Of a stretch of 64,000 nucleotides of DNA, positions 12,490 through 23,027 are shown in pieces. Source of the stretch: Trichobilharzia szidati. Taxonomy: Eukaryota > Platyhelminthes > Trematoda > Strigeidida > Schistosomatidae. The stretch is from contig OX235279.1 of NCBI GenBank assembly GCA_944472155.2, forward strand, positions 150,372,199-150,436,198, in the 5' to 3' direction. Both the position numbers and the translations under genes were made by a program. How positions within the stretch are numbered: position 1 is the first letter of the stretch; each line of letters starts with the position of its first letter. The notes under the pieces are model-generated. The model saw only the letters and a program-made list of their open reading frames with translations. It ran no database searches and had not been told where the DNA came from.

Positions 12490-13330
12490 AGCATGCAGTT
12501 AAAAGTGAATAACTACAACTTCACAGAAGATTGTGTTTGAACCACTAATTATGGAGAAACTCTGGATCATAAATCTTCTGATGTCTATCTTGAAGCATGC
12601 AAACCTGAGGATAAAGATATGCTATTATTAGTGGATTCCTTGATTTATAGAATCATCCAATATAGTCTGGCGACATTAATCGTGCTATAGGTTGGGTTTT
12701 TTCAGGATTCCGTGTGACGCCTCCGCATGATAAAAAGAGTATATGGTAGCATTTAAATTGAAGAGAACAAAAAACATTATATCCAGCAGATTAAATATGA
12801 GAGGGTGGGATGGGGATTACAAGGGATGTGATACACTGGGCTGGGTCATTCATTAGTTTTAAAAAAATGCCAGAAGCATTTCACTTATGAGGAGTGGGGG
12901 ATTTGGAGCGCTTTTTCTTGTAGTCTTAAATAATCCGCCTACGTGTCATTTTTTTTCCTGTATCGACCTTGAATGTACCAATAAAATGCTCCTGCTAGGG
13001 AAAAGTAGGAAGTATGCATCTATCACGCATTAATTACTTCTATAGAAAAGCGAATTAGTGAAAGGGAGGAAAATCGAATATAAAAGGAAACGGTGTTTTT
13101 TTCACTCCCTAGTTGTCGTATTTTTTTCTTCATTCTTATTTCACACCCAAATACGCTAGCGAGTCAGCATCTTCACCCCTACAGCATAATTTAGAAGAGA
13201 AGAATAAGGAAAAAATGCAATAAAAGGGGGGTTTAATAAAGTATATGAATTCTGTGGAACTCTTAGGCGTAGATTATTATTTGATACTCAGTAAATTCAT
13301 TTTCAAGCGCTGATTAGTGCAGATTTGAAT
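12490..13330. other. No gene recognised
   Basis: AT-rich sequence with short G-rich and T-rich runs. No ORF, repeat family member or RNA gene was recognised on either strand. Confidence 0.4.
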
Positions 13331-13383
13331 GATTACAATGTGTATTATATCACAAATCCATGCTAACTAGGGAATGAGTGAAA

Positions 13384-13432
13384 ACCAGGGTACACTGGAA
13401 AGGTGTTTCGTCCTAGTTGAGGATTCTTCAGG
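13384..13432 (-). ncRNA. Hammerhead ribozyme core, well conserved
   Basis: On the minus strand CTGAAGA (13431-13425) is followed by ATCC, loop TCAACTA, GGAC and GAAA. The tail then reads CACCTTTCCAGTGTA, in which ACAC and GTGT can pair as stem III, leaving a GTA cleavage triplet. All invariant core bases are present. The base pair next to the core in stem II (A with C) is mismatched. It belongs to a family C remnant without a clear tRNA-like body. Confidence 0.6.
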
Positions 13433-13555
13433 CCACGACTAAAAATGATACGTAAATTATGTTTTGATTCAGACGGGTGAGTCTGGCACTACTCACTTCA
13501 CCAGATTGTCATCATAGGTTTACTGTTTATTTCACTAATTCATTTTTTGCGTAAC

Positions 13556-13765
13556 TATGGGCATGAATGGAACCTGAACAGGAAGCGATGAGTTGGGAGT
13601 CCGAGGCTGACATAGAGAAGACCATGCGAAGAGGAAAGGGAAGCTAGTGGACAGTTGTGGAGCCAAATGAAAGTCATGAAAGAGAAGAGAAGACAATGAA
13701 AATGTGCTCCTGAGGCCCTTTGTTCCACTTGGAACTCAAGGGATGAATATAATAATAATAATATG
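13556..13765 (+). mobile_element. RTE-like LINE, 3'-end fragment (family a)
   Basis: It matches the last 200 bp of family a elements: TGGAACCTGAACAGGAAGCG, a GAGAAGACCATGCGAAGAGG-type block, then TTCCACTTGGAACTCAAGGG and an AATAATAAT tail. It is non-coding here. Confidence 0.6.
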
Positions 13766-13799
13766 GTATAAGTGTTATATACCGTCCTTTTCATATTAT

Positions 13800-16430
13800 C
13801 AAGTCCTTTATTTTGACAATAACAATCTGATTAGCTTTATTGTAAAGATTAAGGCTGAACAACTGAAGTAGCCGGGTAATACCAGATAGAAATTTCTTTC
13901 AAACTGATCATTTGCCAACTAAAATGCCCGCAATTTCATGCCCACACTATTTCAATGCACGATAGTCTATTACCGACCAACTGTTAATGAATACTATTTG
14001 CACACTAAAAGACATATTAGGCGAACTGAGGAGATTAGATGTATTTTTACAGGATAAAGGTGAACAATGGAAAATCACAATAATTTATACATTTTTTTAC
14101 ATGACCAATTGTTCTTCGACTATAATTAGCACCATAGCAATGAAAATTCAAGGGAAAATGTTGAACACTGCAAAAATCATAGCTTTTTCGTATTTTATCA
14201 GAGAATTTCGTGTTCTTTAGTACCGTAACTTCTCTTCGCATTAGCTGTTAAAAATCTGTGGATATGAGTGTTTGTTAGGAGACACTATTTATATGACTCT
14301 ACACCATTTTTACTAAATCAATTTGTGTTCCTTTTATGAATTTCAACAAAACAATAAGAAGATGTAATTTATCTGAAACGTGTAATATACATATTGGTGT
14401 AACACATTTGCGTCATTCTGATCGCACACATGTACTCGGCACACGTATTTATATAAAAGGCAACAGAGTACAAAGAATCAAAATTTCACCCAATATTAGT
14501 CAGAATGTTTGTGGGTGACGATCACGTAAAGGGGGAAAGTAAATGAAGTAAAATGAGGCAGTTAATCTATAATTTAGGAAAAACACACCAGAAAAAGGAT
14601 TTTTCGGAAAAAAACAACAGGTCATATACTACTAACTCCAGTGAGTAGTTTGAAACTATTCACACCAATCAGTTGTGCTTTTTAGATAAACAATCTGCAT
14701 TTTTTTTAAAAAGACCTCATTAGCTGTATAGTCGCTTGGATTCATCTGAGTCAGCAGAATCAGACTACATCAGTACTGTGTAACAAACTGATACAAGTAG
14801 TACCAGATTAGTTATACGCGAAATGCACAGTCTGTAGTTAAATTTCAAACGGAATCACGATAGGATTTCATCTTAGACTGCACATTTTTAAGCGCTCACA
14901 GTTACATTAGCGAGATAACTTTGAAATAGATAATGAAATTTAAGTTTTATTTAGTCAGTTGGTGTTTCTTTTCACTCCTTGAGATCAGAGGGGAACATCC
15001 ATGAAAAAGCATCATCATATTCAGTGCATTTCATATTACTTTAACCATCAGAGTGAGTTTAGGAGCCGTCACCTACTCTGACTCACGTTATCAACCTACT
15101 ACAACAAATATTTCGAAAGAAATGGGAGCAAAACTTCACGGAGTAAATAATGGAGCATACTTGGGACGGAACAATATTGCTCCAAAATGGTGCATTGTCG
15201 ATTATTATATTACTTGAAGATCTTGCACAAGGGGTGAATACCATGCAATGAAAAAAAAGGCGGAATTTCCGTACTCTGTTGATAATGAACGTTCCAGAGT
15301 GAAGCTTTTATAACTCATAGTATCAGACATTTGAATTTTCAGTAGCGATGGTCTTGTCTACACATCCAGCAGGGCGAGTGTCGGAAAATCGCACCCCTGA
15401 CCCGCTACTAAAATGAATAATTATTTCACAGTAGTTTGACGAAGAAGAAAGAATTGATCATCAAAGTTCAATGCTCTAACTCTTAACACCTTAGTCCATA
15501 CAGTTCTTTTTTTTAACCAAGTTGTTGAGTTTGTAAGTAGTATCTAGTTGAGTTCAACACCGATTGTGTCAGGAATGGAAATTAGCCAGAAGGACAACTG
15601 AAAGGTAATCTCTTTAGTGTCCAGTCATTTTTTGGCTTGCATTTCAAATCCGATTATGACCACCACATCTCCGACTGCATAAATCGGTGCAAAAATGCTG
15701 AAAAGATACAGTTTTTACAAGTAAGGTGGTTAGCAAATATGAGTCGTGTTTTAAAACTGTATTCTTGTAGTTTAGATTAGGTATAATAATAATAGCAAAA
15801 GTAATAATTGCCCTATTGCAAACAGTATTCCTGACGCAATGTGGAATCGCTGTATGTAATAAAATATTACCCTACAAGAATTTATCGAATTCTCTGGGAA
15901 AACTTAATGAAAACACTTCTGACTTCTGAATTATTCTACTGTGAGTAGCAACATCAATAACAACAACCTTCTGTTCTACATTGCTTTTCAAATTGGCTTT
16001 TCTATTTAGCATGAATAAGTAGAGAGAAATGAACAGAAGTTTATGTATTTAGTTTGCCAGCTGTTCATAAGAAATGCAACTGCATATTAACGACAACTGT
16101 TAACTATGTTATTACTGACAACCTAGTGGTTCAAACGTTTAATATTTGCATTCCTAACAGACATGCAACAGAGAAAAAGAGACTTCAAAAAACGGAAGCA
16201 GTTGAATCAGATATTTTCACGTTTTGGGAATTGTTCAATACCTTACAAAATATACTGTTTCAATCGTTTCCTGTTATTCCAGTACACATGTAGTGCCAAG
16301 ACCTATTTGAGATAGAGAAATGCTCATTCTGACGCATTATTATTATTATTTTCAATCTATGTCAAAGAAAGATTTATAGTCCATAAGAAAACCTAACTTT
16401 ATTTTTTCAAGCTGGATTTCGTTACACATC
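13800..16430. other. No gene recognised
   Basis: AT-rich sequence. Open stretches at 13987-14220, 14336-14518 and 16054-16293 have no recognisable domain. The last follows a plausible splice acceptor (TTTGCCAG, 16039-16046) but has no good donor. None can be supported as genes. Confidence 0.4.
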
Positions 16431-16439
16431 AATATCACT

Positions 16440-16690
16440 AACAGAACCTTTGAAAACCAGGGAGTTTTGGACACCCATTTTGTCGCATTTTGACAATCTT
16501 CAGCAGGACCCACGACACAAGTGCAGATTGAAAACAGGACTTTTAGGTGGATGAATATTATTGTTCAGCCACTTGGATAGAATCAAGTCACTTTGTCACC
16601 GCTAGATTATTTAATCGTTGAGCGTCTGGCCTTCACAACCGACTTGGTCACAGCCTCCCATTAGAACTCAAGGAAGTCAATTCTGTAGCC
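16440..16690 (-). mobile_element. Diverged SM-alpha-like SINE (family C)
   Basis: On the minus strand a body with GTTCTAATGGGAGGC leads into a hammerhead-like region at 16503-16465: CTGAAGA, TTGTC, loop AAAATG, CGAC, AAAA. The GAAA box is lost (AAAA). It sits head to head with a plus-strand copy ending near 17000. Confidence 0.45.
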
Positions 16691-16699
16691 AGTTACTAA

Positions 16700-17000
16700 T
16701 ATGAAGAGGATTTAAAGCACCAGTTTGTATGGATTTGATTAATTTCAGGTTAAATTTCTTGACTAAACCAGGTAGTACTTCACAGTACTGTACGCTAAAC
16801 ACCACGAAATTTGAAGGGGTTAGAACTCATAGACCAATGTATGCATTTCCACTGACCGAGAGGTGATGTGTATCTATCGCAAAACAAAATTTCCTCAGTT
16901 CCTTACCCTCGGGGGGTCATGTATGCGTATCGCTGAAGAGTCCTAGCCTAATACGAAACAGCTGTTTAGTACTCATCGGTTCTCGATAGTTTTCTATTTG
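16700..17000 (+). mobile_element. Diverged SM-alpha-like SINE with hammerhead core (family C)
   Basis: The hammerhead core at 16933-16967 reads CTGAAGA, GTCCTAGCCTAATAC, GAAACAGCTGTTTAG. The two conserved boxes are intact, but stem II has decayed to its first two pairs. Stem III (ACAG with CTGT) is perfect, and T occupies the cleavage position. The tRNA-like body upstream is poorly preserved. Confidence 0.5.
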
Positions 17001-17385
17001 AAATCGTTTTATGGTGAAACCGAATTTTAAATCAGTATAATCCTCATAAACCATCACTTGAGATAGCTCGGTTTATTTAGCTGCTTAATCAGATTTATAC
17101 CTTACCTGAGAACAATGCCATGGATAGAAGCTAATAAGATTATCTGACTGGCCGAAACTCAGCAGATGTTATCCCACTTGGAAGAGCAACCTGTTGATGT
17201 AAGATGAAGTATATCGATCATAAAAGCGACAGTAACACTGAAATATAATCTTTGTTAAATGTCTTATTGTACCCTGATACGGATAATAATAATATATTTA
17301 TACTGAACAGTGTTCATATACATTATAATAAAGGTTTTCTTGTATTTCCCAATGAATGAAAAACAAAACGATATTGCTGTTTTTA

Positions 17386-17424
17386 CTGACGTTTCGCTAT
17401 TTAATGCTAATAGCTTTATCAAAG
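17386..17424 (-). ncRNA. Hammerhead-like core of Penelope type, degenerate
   Basis: On the minus strand TTGATAAA is followed by a perfect 6-bp stem II (GCTATT, loop AGCATTA, AATAGC), GAAA, then CGTC. Like the Penelope-type cores at 19.4 and 20.2 kb, it has one extra A between the first box and stem II. C3 and G8 are both changed. No flanking element is recognisable. Confidence 0.4.
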
Positions 17425-17573
17425 TATTGTTAAACCAGAATTTACAAAATCTCAGCATATATATAACAACTTAATCATCGTTCCTCAACATGGGGCATTT
17501 TCGCGTTGTCAAGTTCATATAATGTACAGAATTTCCAGCCTAATTTATTGCCTAATATTTTCTCTTCATCCAG

Positions 17574-17725
17574 GATCTTCAAGTAACGTAGTGATTGACA
17601 GTAGATCATATTACACAATGCTATCTGACCTCAAGCGAAAACCGGTCCCTTTTGATTCTCCTTCTTTGCCGCATCCTTCGAGAAATTCAAGCCATTTGTT
17701 TGAAAACCAATTAAGAAAAATGTAG
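17574..17725 (+). CDS. Possible exon of unidentified protein
   Basis: A strong acceptor (CTCTTCATCCAG) is followed by an open frame of about 50 codons ending at TAG. The peptide contains YYTMLSDLKRKPVPFDSP and a Ser/Pro-rich end, and looks protein-like rather than repeat-derived. It could be a terminal exon. It could also be internal, with a weak donor (AAAAAT then GTAGGA), in which case the phase does not join directly to the exon at 22053. No function is proposed. Confidence 0.2.
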
Positions 17726-18129
17726 GAGTAAATTTTGAAACTCAGTGAGATAACTGAATGATTAAAGACTGCAGGTAGTTAGTTTTATTTCTCTGGCAGT
17801 GGCAATTTGTACCAAAAATATCAGGAACAGTAACCAAATGTACTGCGATACGTTACCACCGAGAATTATGCTTTTTCTCAAGTTTAGTAGAAACTCTAGA
17901 ATCAGCAAGTTGTAAACATTTTAAGTACTCGCGAGGGTAAGCCATTAGGAGAAAGTATTTTATTAGATTAAAGCAAAGTGAACAAGAGAAATTACATGCA
18001 ACATGATGATGGAAGTTTTGGTGGCCCAAGTTTTAAGCAGGCCACCGTGAAAAATTGCTTGAGGAGATACAAGGTCAAAGTTATAAATAAATAGGGTACT
18101 CAGAGTTTGGTAAAGTGATTTTAAGTATT

Positions 18130-18640
18130 GGTTTTGTAGGGATTTTTTTTCATTGGTTGGAGGATTTCATCATGAGCTGACATCAGTTAGAGAACCATTG
18201 GAAATCCGGCAGGGAGTTGTGCATACTGTTTCGTCAAACTAGTTAGGGACTGTTCAGCAGTACGGATCAACCGTAGGGGTTTGATCCCAGGACCTTCTGT
18301 TTACAAGGCTGGCGATCTCGTAGACCATTAAGCCATTGGGATCCGATCCAATGGCCAACCCATGAATTCTTACTTCTACCAATTCATGACGTAGTGGACC
18401 ACTTCCCAATGTCTTCTTCGATGAGTTACTGCCTCACCTTCAACCTGCTTCACCCTACTGGTCACGGCCTCCCACTAGAACCTCAGGTCAATGACTGAAT
18501 AGGACCAGTCGCTAATGAGCATCAGATCGATTTTCAAGTATTGGTTATTGTACTTTCACTATGAACAATCTCCAGTATTATCTCGTCTTTTCACCCTCCA
18601 TTTATTTAATTCAAGATCACTTTACTTGAAAATTAATCTG
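18130..18640 (-). mobile_element. SM-alpha-like SINE with hammerhead (family C)
   Basis: Read on the minus strand: leader, body (GCGACTGGTCCTATTCAG; GGGAGGCCGTGACCAG), GAATTGGTAGAAG, a tRNA-like part (TGGCTTAATGG; GATCAAACCCC), the hammerhead at 18257-18225 (CTGAACA ... GAAACAG), then the arm CCAATGGTTCTCTAACTGAT and a tail with TCATGATGAAATCCTCCAAC. G8 is changed to C, as in the copy at 7260; the two share many differences and are probably one subfamily. Confidence 0.7.
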
Positions 18641-18795
18641 ATGCTCACTAGCGACTGGCCCTATTCAGGCAGTTAACCTGTGGTTCTAGTGGGAAGCCGT
18701 GACCATTAGAGTACAGCAGGTTGAAGGTGAGGCTGGTGAGGTTGGTTCTAACTGATATCAGCTCATGATGAAATCCTCCAACCAAAAAAAAATGA
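18620..18795 (+). mobile_element. Deleted SM-alpha-like SINE (family C)
   Basis: It contains the body start (ATCTGATGCTCACTAGCGAC) joined to the final arm (GGTTCTAACTGATATCAGC) and tail, with the tRNA-like part and hammerhead deleted. It lies head to head with the copy at 18130-18640, so the pair forms a long interrupted inverted repeat. Confidence 0.6.
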
Positions 18796-19427
18796 TTTTA
18801 GCCAGTTTCTTGCATGACTTCAAGTGTCTACCAACTACAATATTAACGCTGTCGGCTCAGAATCACACCATTTATCTTACCAACAAACAGCCTTAAATAT
18901 TCTTCGCAATAATAACACAATCTTTTCCAAAAAAAAGTCTAACTGACAGCTTACGGTAGGCTTGAAAGCGTAAACTTTGTGATAGAAGTCTGTAAAATTT
19001 CATCTCAAAAATGTTTCAGCAGGTTACGTAGAATAAATGATAAAAAAAGACAATTTCATCACAAAAGCATGACATGATAAGTTTTAACGTTTTTCACGAT
19101 AAGGTGATGAGAAAAATCGATGTAATTTTTTTTAGGGTGCGTGGGAGTAAGTCAGATATTTATAGAATAGAAGGCTAAATGACAGATTTTCCGTAATCTA
19201 ATTCAGTTATAATAATAATAATAGTAATAATAATAATATGGACATTTATGGGAACAGTACAGACTTCTCAGTATGTTTCATTGCAAAAATATTAAATCTT
19301 CCTTCAGGATTCAAATGAACTATCGTCAAGATTTGACAGAATAGTTCTAAAATATTTAGGCGCCGAGTGAGAAGTAGACATTTGTAAGAAATTATATTTG
19401 TAAAGTCCCAGGGAGATTGAAATAAGT

Positions 19428-19472
19428 AATTCCAACGTTTCGTTCGGCAATCTGGTCCGAACTTCTTCAGGG
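19428..19472 (-). ncRNA. Hammerhead-like core in Penelope terminal repeat 1
   Basis: On the minus strand CTGAAGA (19470-19464), one extra A, a perfect 6-bp stem II (GTTCGG at 19462-19457 with CCGAAC at 19447-19442), GAAA (19441-19438), then CGTT and GGAATTA. GGAA can pair with TTCC just upstream as stem I. ACGT could form a minimal stem III before a GTT triplet. All core bases are present. Confidence 0.6.
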
Positions 19473-20227
19473 AAATTAATCAAAATTAACATAACAGAGG
19501 TTTTATATATAAAAGGCACATCTTTTGTTTTTAAAAACTTTGTCCAATCATGATTCATAAACACAAGTATTAACAAGTATAATAAACAAAATTTTATGAG
19601 CTGTGATCAAAATTTGACCTCGGACTTACAAATATTGGTCTACCTTTGTTAAACACTTTAAACAGAGTGTGCATGCGTGTGTGTGTAAACAGTTGTAAAA
19701 ACATTTCTTAACGTCTCCATAGGAAGATATAGACAGTCAGGAATTTGACCAAGTATTATTAATTAGTGATACATATCCATTTTTATTTATTAATCAGGAT
19801 TTCCTATGCATCAGCTAACATCAAACCTTCATGTCCGTTCAAACTGCTAGTATCTAGAATTTTATGATTAGACGTATTTTCAAAATTATGGTGTTTAGGA
19901 TTAGAGTTTAGTAGAAGCACCCTGTCTGACTTATTGCTTTGTCTTCTTTCTGAAGATTGAGCTACTTTATTCGACCTACTGGAGTTGTCAGGTGACTCGA
20001 CAGCTATGGATTTAGGATATGCATTTTGTTCCAGACAACGGAGATAGAAAGCACGATGATTGTGCCAATTACATAGTTTCTTTGTTAATTTAATTCGATA
20101 GCAAAATAATTCAAATGAACTGTCGTCAAGATTTGACCGAATAGTTCTAAAATATTTGGGCGCCGAGTGAAAAGTAGACATTTGTAAAAAATTATATTTG
20201 TAATATCTCAGCGATATTGAAATGAGT

Positions 20228-20272
20228 AATTCCAACGTTTCGTTCGACAATCTGGTCCGAACTTCTTCAGGA
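20228..20272 (-). ncRNA. Hammerhead-like core in Penelope terminal repeat 2
   Basis: Same layout as the core 800 bp away: CTGAAGA, an extra A, stem II GTTCG with CGAAC, GAAA, CGTT. Stem II has lost its innermost pair (GTTCGG against TCGAAC). Stem I is weaker, with only about three pairs. Confidence 0.55.
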
Positions 20273-20460
20273 TCTTAGCGTAAAATACCAAATGTGTGTA
20301 TATGTGATGTGATTCAGTGCCGTTCGATCTGAAGCAAGATTTCATCGCTTAAGATATTGTTCCGTTATTTCTTGAAGAAAACGCCCAGTAGTAGGTTGAA
20401 AGCTGTTGAAAAATATGTAGGAGTGTATGTTGGTGTATAAAGACAAACAATAAGAAAAGA

Positions 20461-21150
20461 CTCATTCTTTTCGATAACTTCATCATCAGGTTCTACACTT
20501 GTGTGACAGTAATAGTTAAAGAAATATTGCTATTAACAACGTTAATGCTGTTTTAAATTACATTCGAACAATAGTATCCATGGGTGATTACAGTTCAAAA
20601 GCGTCAATAAGTGAGAGAGACTAATATGCGACAATAGAACAACACTAAACTGATTGAATATCAGACAAATTAAAGGAAGTAAGAGAGAATTAATTTGAAT
20701 TTTTAGGTTCGACAGCGGGCCAGGTTAGCAATAGTGTCGCACTCAGAGCTCTAGTTGATTTAAGTGAATTGAAGTGTTTGGTATCTGCAGGTCTTCGGTA
20801 ATTCATTCGGTACCTAGTGGATGATAGAGAAAGACTCTTCAGTGGTAGCCTGTTTGGACGAGGTGTAGTAGAAGCCGGTTCAGCCATTATTGTCTCCCTG
20901 GCCTGCTGTACAGCCTAGAAATCCATAAATTCTGATATTCAATCAGTCGAGTGGTGTTATATTCATGCATATTAGTCTCTCTCTCTCTTACTGATGCTCT
21001 TGAACTGTAATCACCTATCGATACTATTGATTCAGTGTAATTTAAAACATCACTAATGTTGTTAAAAAGAATATTTCTTTAATTATTTCTGTACTATAAA
21101 TAAAGATCCTAATGAAGAAGGCGTTATTAAAAAGAATATACTCCTTTGAT
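20461..21150. mobile_element. Foldback element with long inverted repeats
   Basis: Sequence at about 20467-20672 is repeated in inverted orientation at about 20925-21145; shared landmarks are TAATTAAAGAAATATTC-like, TTTTAAATTACA and CTGATTGAATATCAG. The arms are about 200 bp and clearly diverged. The centre holds a minus-strand open frame (about 20690-20887; PASTTPRPNRLPLKSLSL) of unknown nature. The outer ends read CCTGATGATGAAGTTATCGA (left, minus) and CCTAATGAAGAAGGCGTTAT (right, plus), a hammerhead-like pattern with weak stem II. Inverted Penelope-type terminal repeats are one reading. Confidence 0.5.
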
Positions 21151-21159
21151 TGATCAGTC

Positions 21160-21425
21160 GGTAACAGTAAAGAATAGACACCACAGTCAACTAACCTTGG
21201 ACCAACCAATCAAATCGCCCAGAATTACAAATGAATGCTTTTCATAATCTACGTTGCAACTTTCATTCTCACCCTAAACTTAATCATAACCCTACACTAA
21301 ACTTAAACCTGAATCAGGATGAGACTTGCAACGATTATTATCAAAATCATCCATATGTAATGCTGAGTGATCTGATTGGTTGGTTCAAGGTCATTTGACC
21401 GTGGCGTCTATTCCTTACTGTTACC
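21160..21425. mobile_element. Merlin-type MITE
   Basis: A 266-bp element with terminal inverted repeats starting GGTAACAGTAA(A/G)GAATAGAC and extending about 55 bp to CCAACCAATCA(A/G)ATC. The inner TIR region resembles the left part of the Merlin element at 40110 (AACCAACCAATCAGATAGCT). Flanks GATCAGTC and AATTAGTC match at 6 of 8 positions, possibly a decayed 8-bp target duplication. No coding capacity, so it would depend on Merlin transposase. Confidence 0.7.
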
Positions 21426-21568
21426 AATTAGTCTTTTGATTTTTTAATGGGCATCTTTAATGAATAAGAGGTGAGAAAATTGTGGCATTTCATGATACAC
21501 CTCTACAATCGTGTTACATATAGCCAGGGTTGATAATCATGATAGTAATAAAATAAGGTGTCTGATAA

Positions 21569-21750
21569 TTAATTGGTGGCACAGCGGTTAGTACACTCGC
21601 TGACTATGCACATAGTCCGGGGTTCGATTCCCGACCGACTGACCCCTAATATCAATGGTTGCCCTGCTAAATTTCGGCTACCGATATCACATGCTGAAAA
21701 TTCCATAGTTGTACCAAAATACTGTGTGGAATAAGGCCATAATAATAATT
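21569..21750 (+). mobile_element. tRNA-derived SINE, family A
   Basis: A box TGGCACAGCGGTTAGTACAC and B box GGGGTTCGATTCCCG are at tRNA spacing. The body (CTACCGATATCACATGCTGA, ATTCCATAGTTGTACC) and GTGTGGAATAAGGC 3' part match the copy at 60-250. It ends in AATAATAATT. This is the best-preserved family A copy. Confidence 0.7.
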
Positions 21751-22052
21751 AATAACCAGTTGTATTTTGAATAGGTCAAGTAGTCCAGGGTAGGCAAAGG
21801 TTGAATAAAATCTATTGTTCTCTGTACACACACACACATAATATTTTGGCAGGCATGTGATATAATCTCGTAATAATTTTCTTCTGGTTGCCGCTTATCT
21901 AAATTTATCATAAAGAGGATAAGACTGTTTCTACTTCTTCGTTTAATTTTTGTTTGTTGATGACACAGTAGTTCTAGTTGTGTTTTTCTTTTTCACTTTA
22001 TTCTATTTTACCACCCTTATCACTACTACTACTACTAATAGTGATAATACAG

Positions 22053-22075
22053 CTGGCGTAGATCTCGAAGATGAC
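22053..22075 (+). CDS. Candidate 23-nt micro-exon
   Basis: A 23-nt segment sits between an acceptor (GTGATAATACAG) and a consensus donor (GTAAGC). Read with two leading bases completing a codon, it encodes GVDLEDD and ends at a codon boundary, as the exon at 22495 requires. Schistosomes commonly use very short exons. The call rests on splice signals and phase alone; the upstream exon was not found. Confidence 0.35.
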
Positions 22076-22494
22076 GTAAGCATTTATTTGTTTTCCACAT
22101 TAGTCTGGTTTTTGTTTGTCTTACAAGACATAATCAACATAAATTTGTATTTACCTAATAACCTTTACTTTAAACAAATTAATTGGTACTTCACAATCCA
22201 ATTGAATTCCGACAAAAAAGCGGGCATTTAAACTCAACACTTTATCATTCAAAATTAATCAGTATACTGTCTTCTCTCTCCCTCTCTTCATATCACATAA
22301 CAATAGTTAATTTCATTTTTAATCAATAAAGTAGTCTGTCTAGCACTATTGATTATAAACGTATGTAAGTGTTTCCTCCCTTATTCATCTGATGTCAAGA
22401 GCATTCGTACTTGAGGTATCTTTTCATTTCTCAATTTATTATTCATTATTATTATTCATTGTCAGAATCTGGTTGATAATAAAACAATTTTTAG

Positions 22495-22686
22495 GCCACG
22501 TCACAGACAGTCTTCAAAACACATATTTGTGGCATCCCGAGGGCAGTCTACACCGTCCTGCCTGGCTGGAAGGCACAATTAAAATCTTCATGTTCTGGCG
22601 TCGTGTTTTCTTCTCACAATGAATCACTACTACTAAATCCTACTTCGACTGACATTGTTGGTTGGGGAATGCGACAACCTGGCTAG
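22495..22686 (+). CDS. Candidate terminal exon of unidentified gene
   Basis: After acceptor ACAATTTTTAG an open frame of 63 codons in phase 0 ends at TAG (22684-22686). The peptide begins ATSQTVFKTHICGIPRAVYT, passes through VLPGWKAQLKSSCSGVV and ends DIVGWGMRQPG. It is richer in G and C than its surroundings and its composition looks coding. The phase fits the micro-exon at 22053. A possible AATAAA lies at 22022 plus 1 kb (23022). No family is recognised; an overlapping frame is also open but shorter. Confidence 0.4.
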   Translation, partial: ATSQTVFKTHICGIPRAVYTVLPGWKAQLKSSCSGVVFSSHNESLLLNPTSTDIVGWGMRQPG

Positions 22687-23021
22687 CATAACCCATATTC
22701 CAGCCGTTTCAAGCTGTTGATCTATACTGTGCGTCTTAATTAACTATTACTGACCATGTGACTGTATCTTACAATAGAGACAATTATTGTAAAAGAAATT
22801 CCTAATCTTTTCGTATTTTCTCTTTTATCATCTACCTCGTCTCATCCAGAATACTGCTGACTGACTGACTGATAAAGGCGGTGAAAGACAATTCCACGAA
22901 GCGAAACATTCGGATTTATATTCAGTAGAATTACAAGTCTGTTACTGAATAACAGTTACGGGAAGTGATATTATTCATTCATACAGTGACTCAGAAGTGG
23001 TTTGAAAAAGCAGAAAAATGA

Positions 23022-23027
23022 AATAAA
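23022..23027 (+). terminator. Possible polyadenylation signal
   Basis: AATAAA lies about 335 bp past the stop of the candidate exon at 22495. It is a common hexamer in AT-rich DNA, so this is context only. Confidence 0.2.

Larger units (their letters stand above)
19304..20280 (-). mobile_element. Penelope-like element fragment with direct terminal repeats
   Basis: Two 161-bp direct repeats (19311-19471 and 20111-20271) are exactly 800 bp apart, differ at about 12 positions and have no indels. Between them a minus-strand ORF continues out of the upstream repeat (LTKKLCNWHNHRAFYLRCLE then QNAYPKS). This resembles, from memory of the family, the N-terminal region of Penelope-type proteins. Reverse transcriptase and GIY-YIG domains are absent, so most of the element is deleted. 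Each repeat carries a hammerhead-like core, a known trait of pseudo-LTRs in such elements. Confidence 0.6.

Noticed and set aside
16054..16293. 79-codon plus-strand frame after a plausible acceptor
   Set aside because: There is no good donor, no domain and AT-rich composition; it was not strong enough to call an exon.
22870..22930. Hammerhead-like CTGATAAAGG ... GCGAAACATTCGG
   Set aside because: G8 is changed and stem II pairs only in two separate short pieces; too weak to list.
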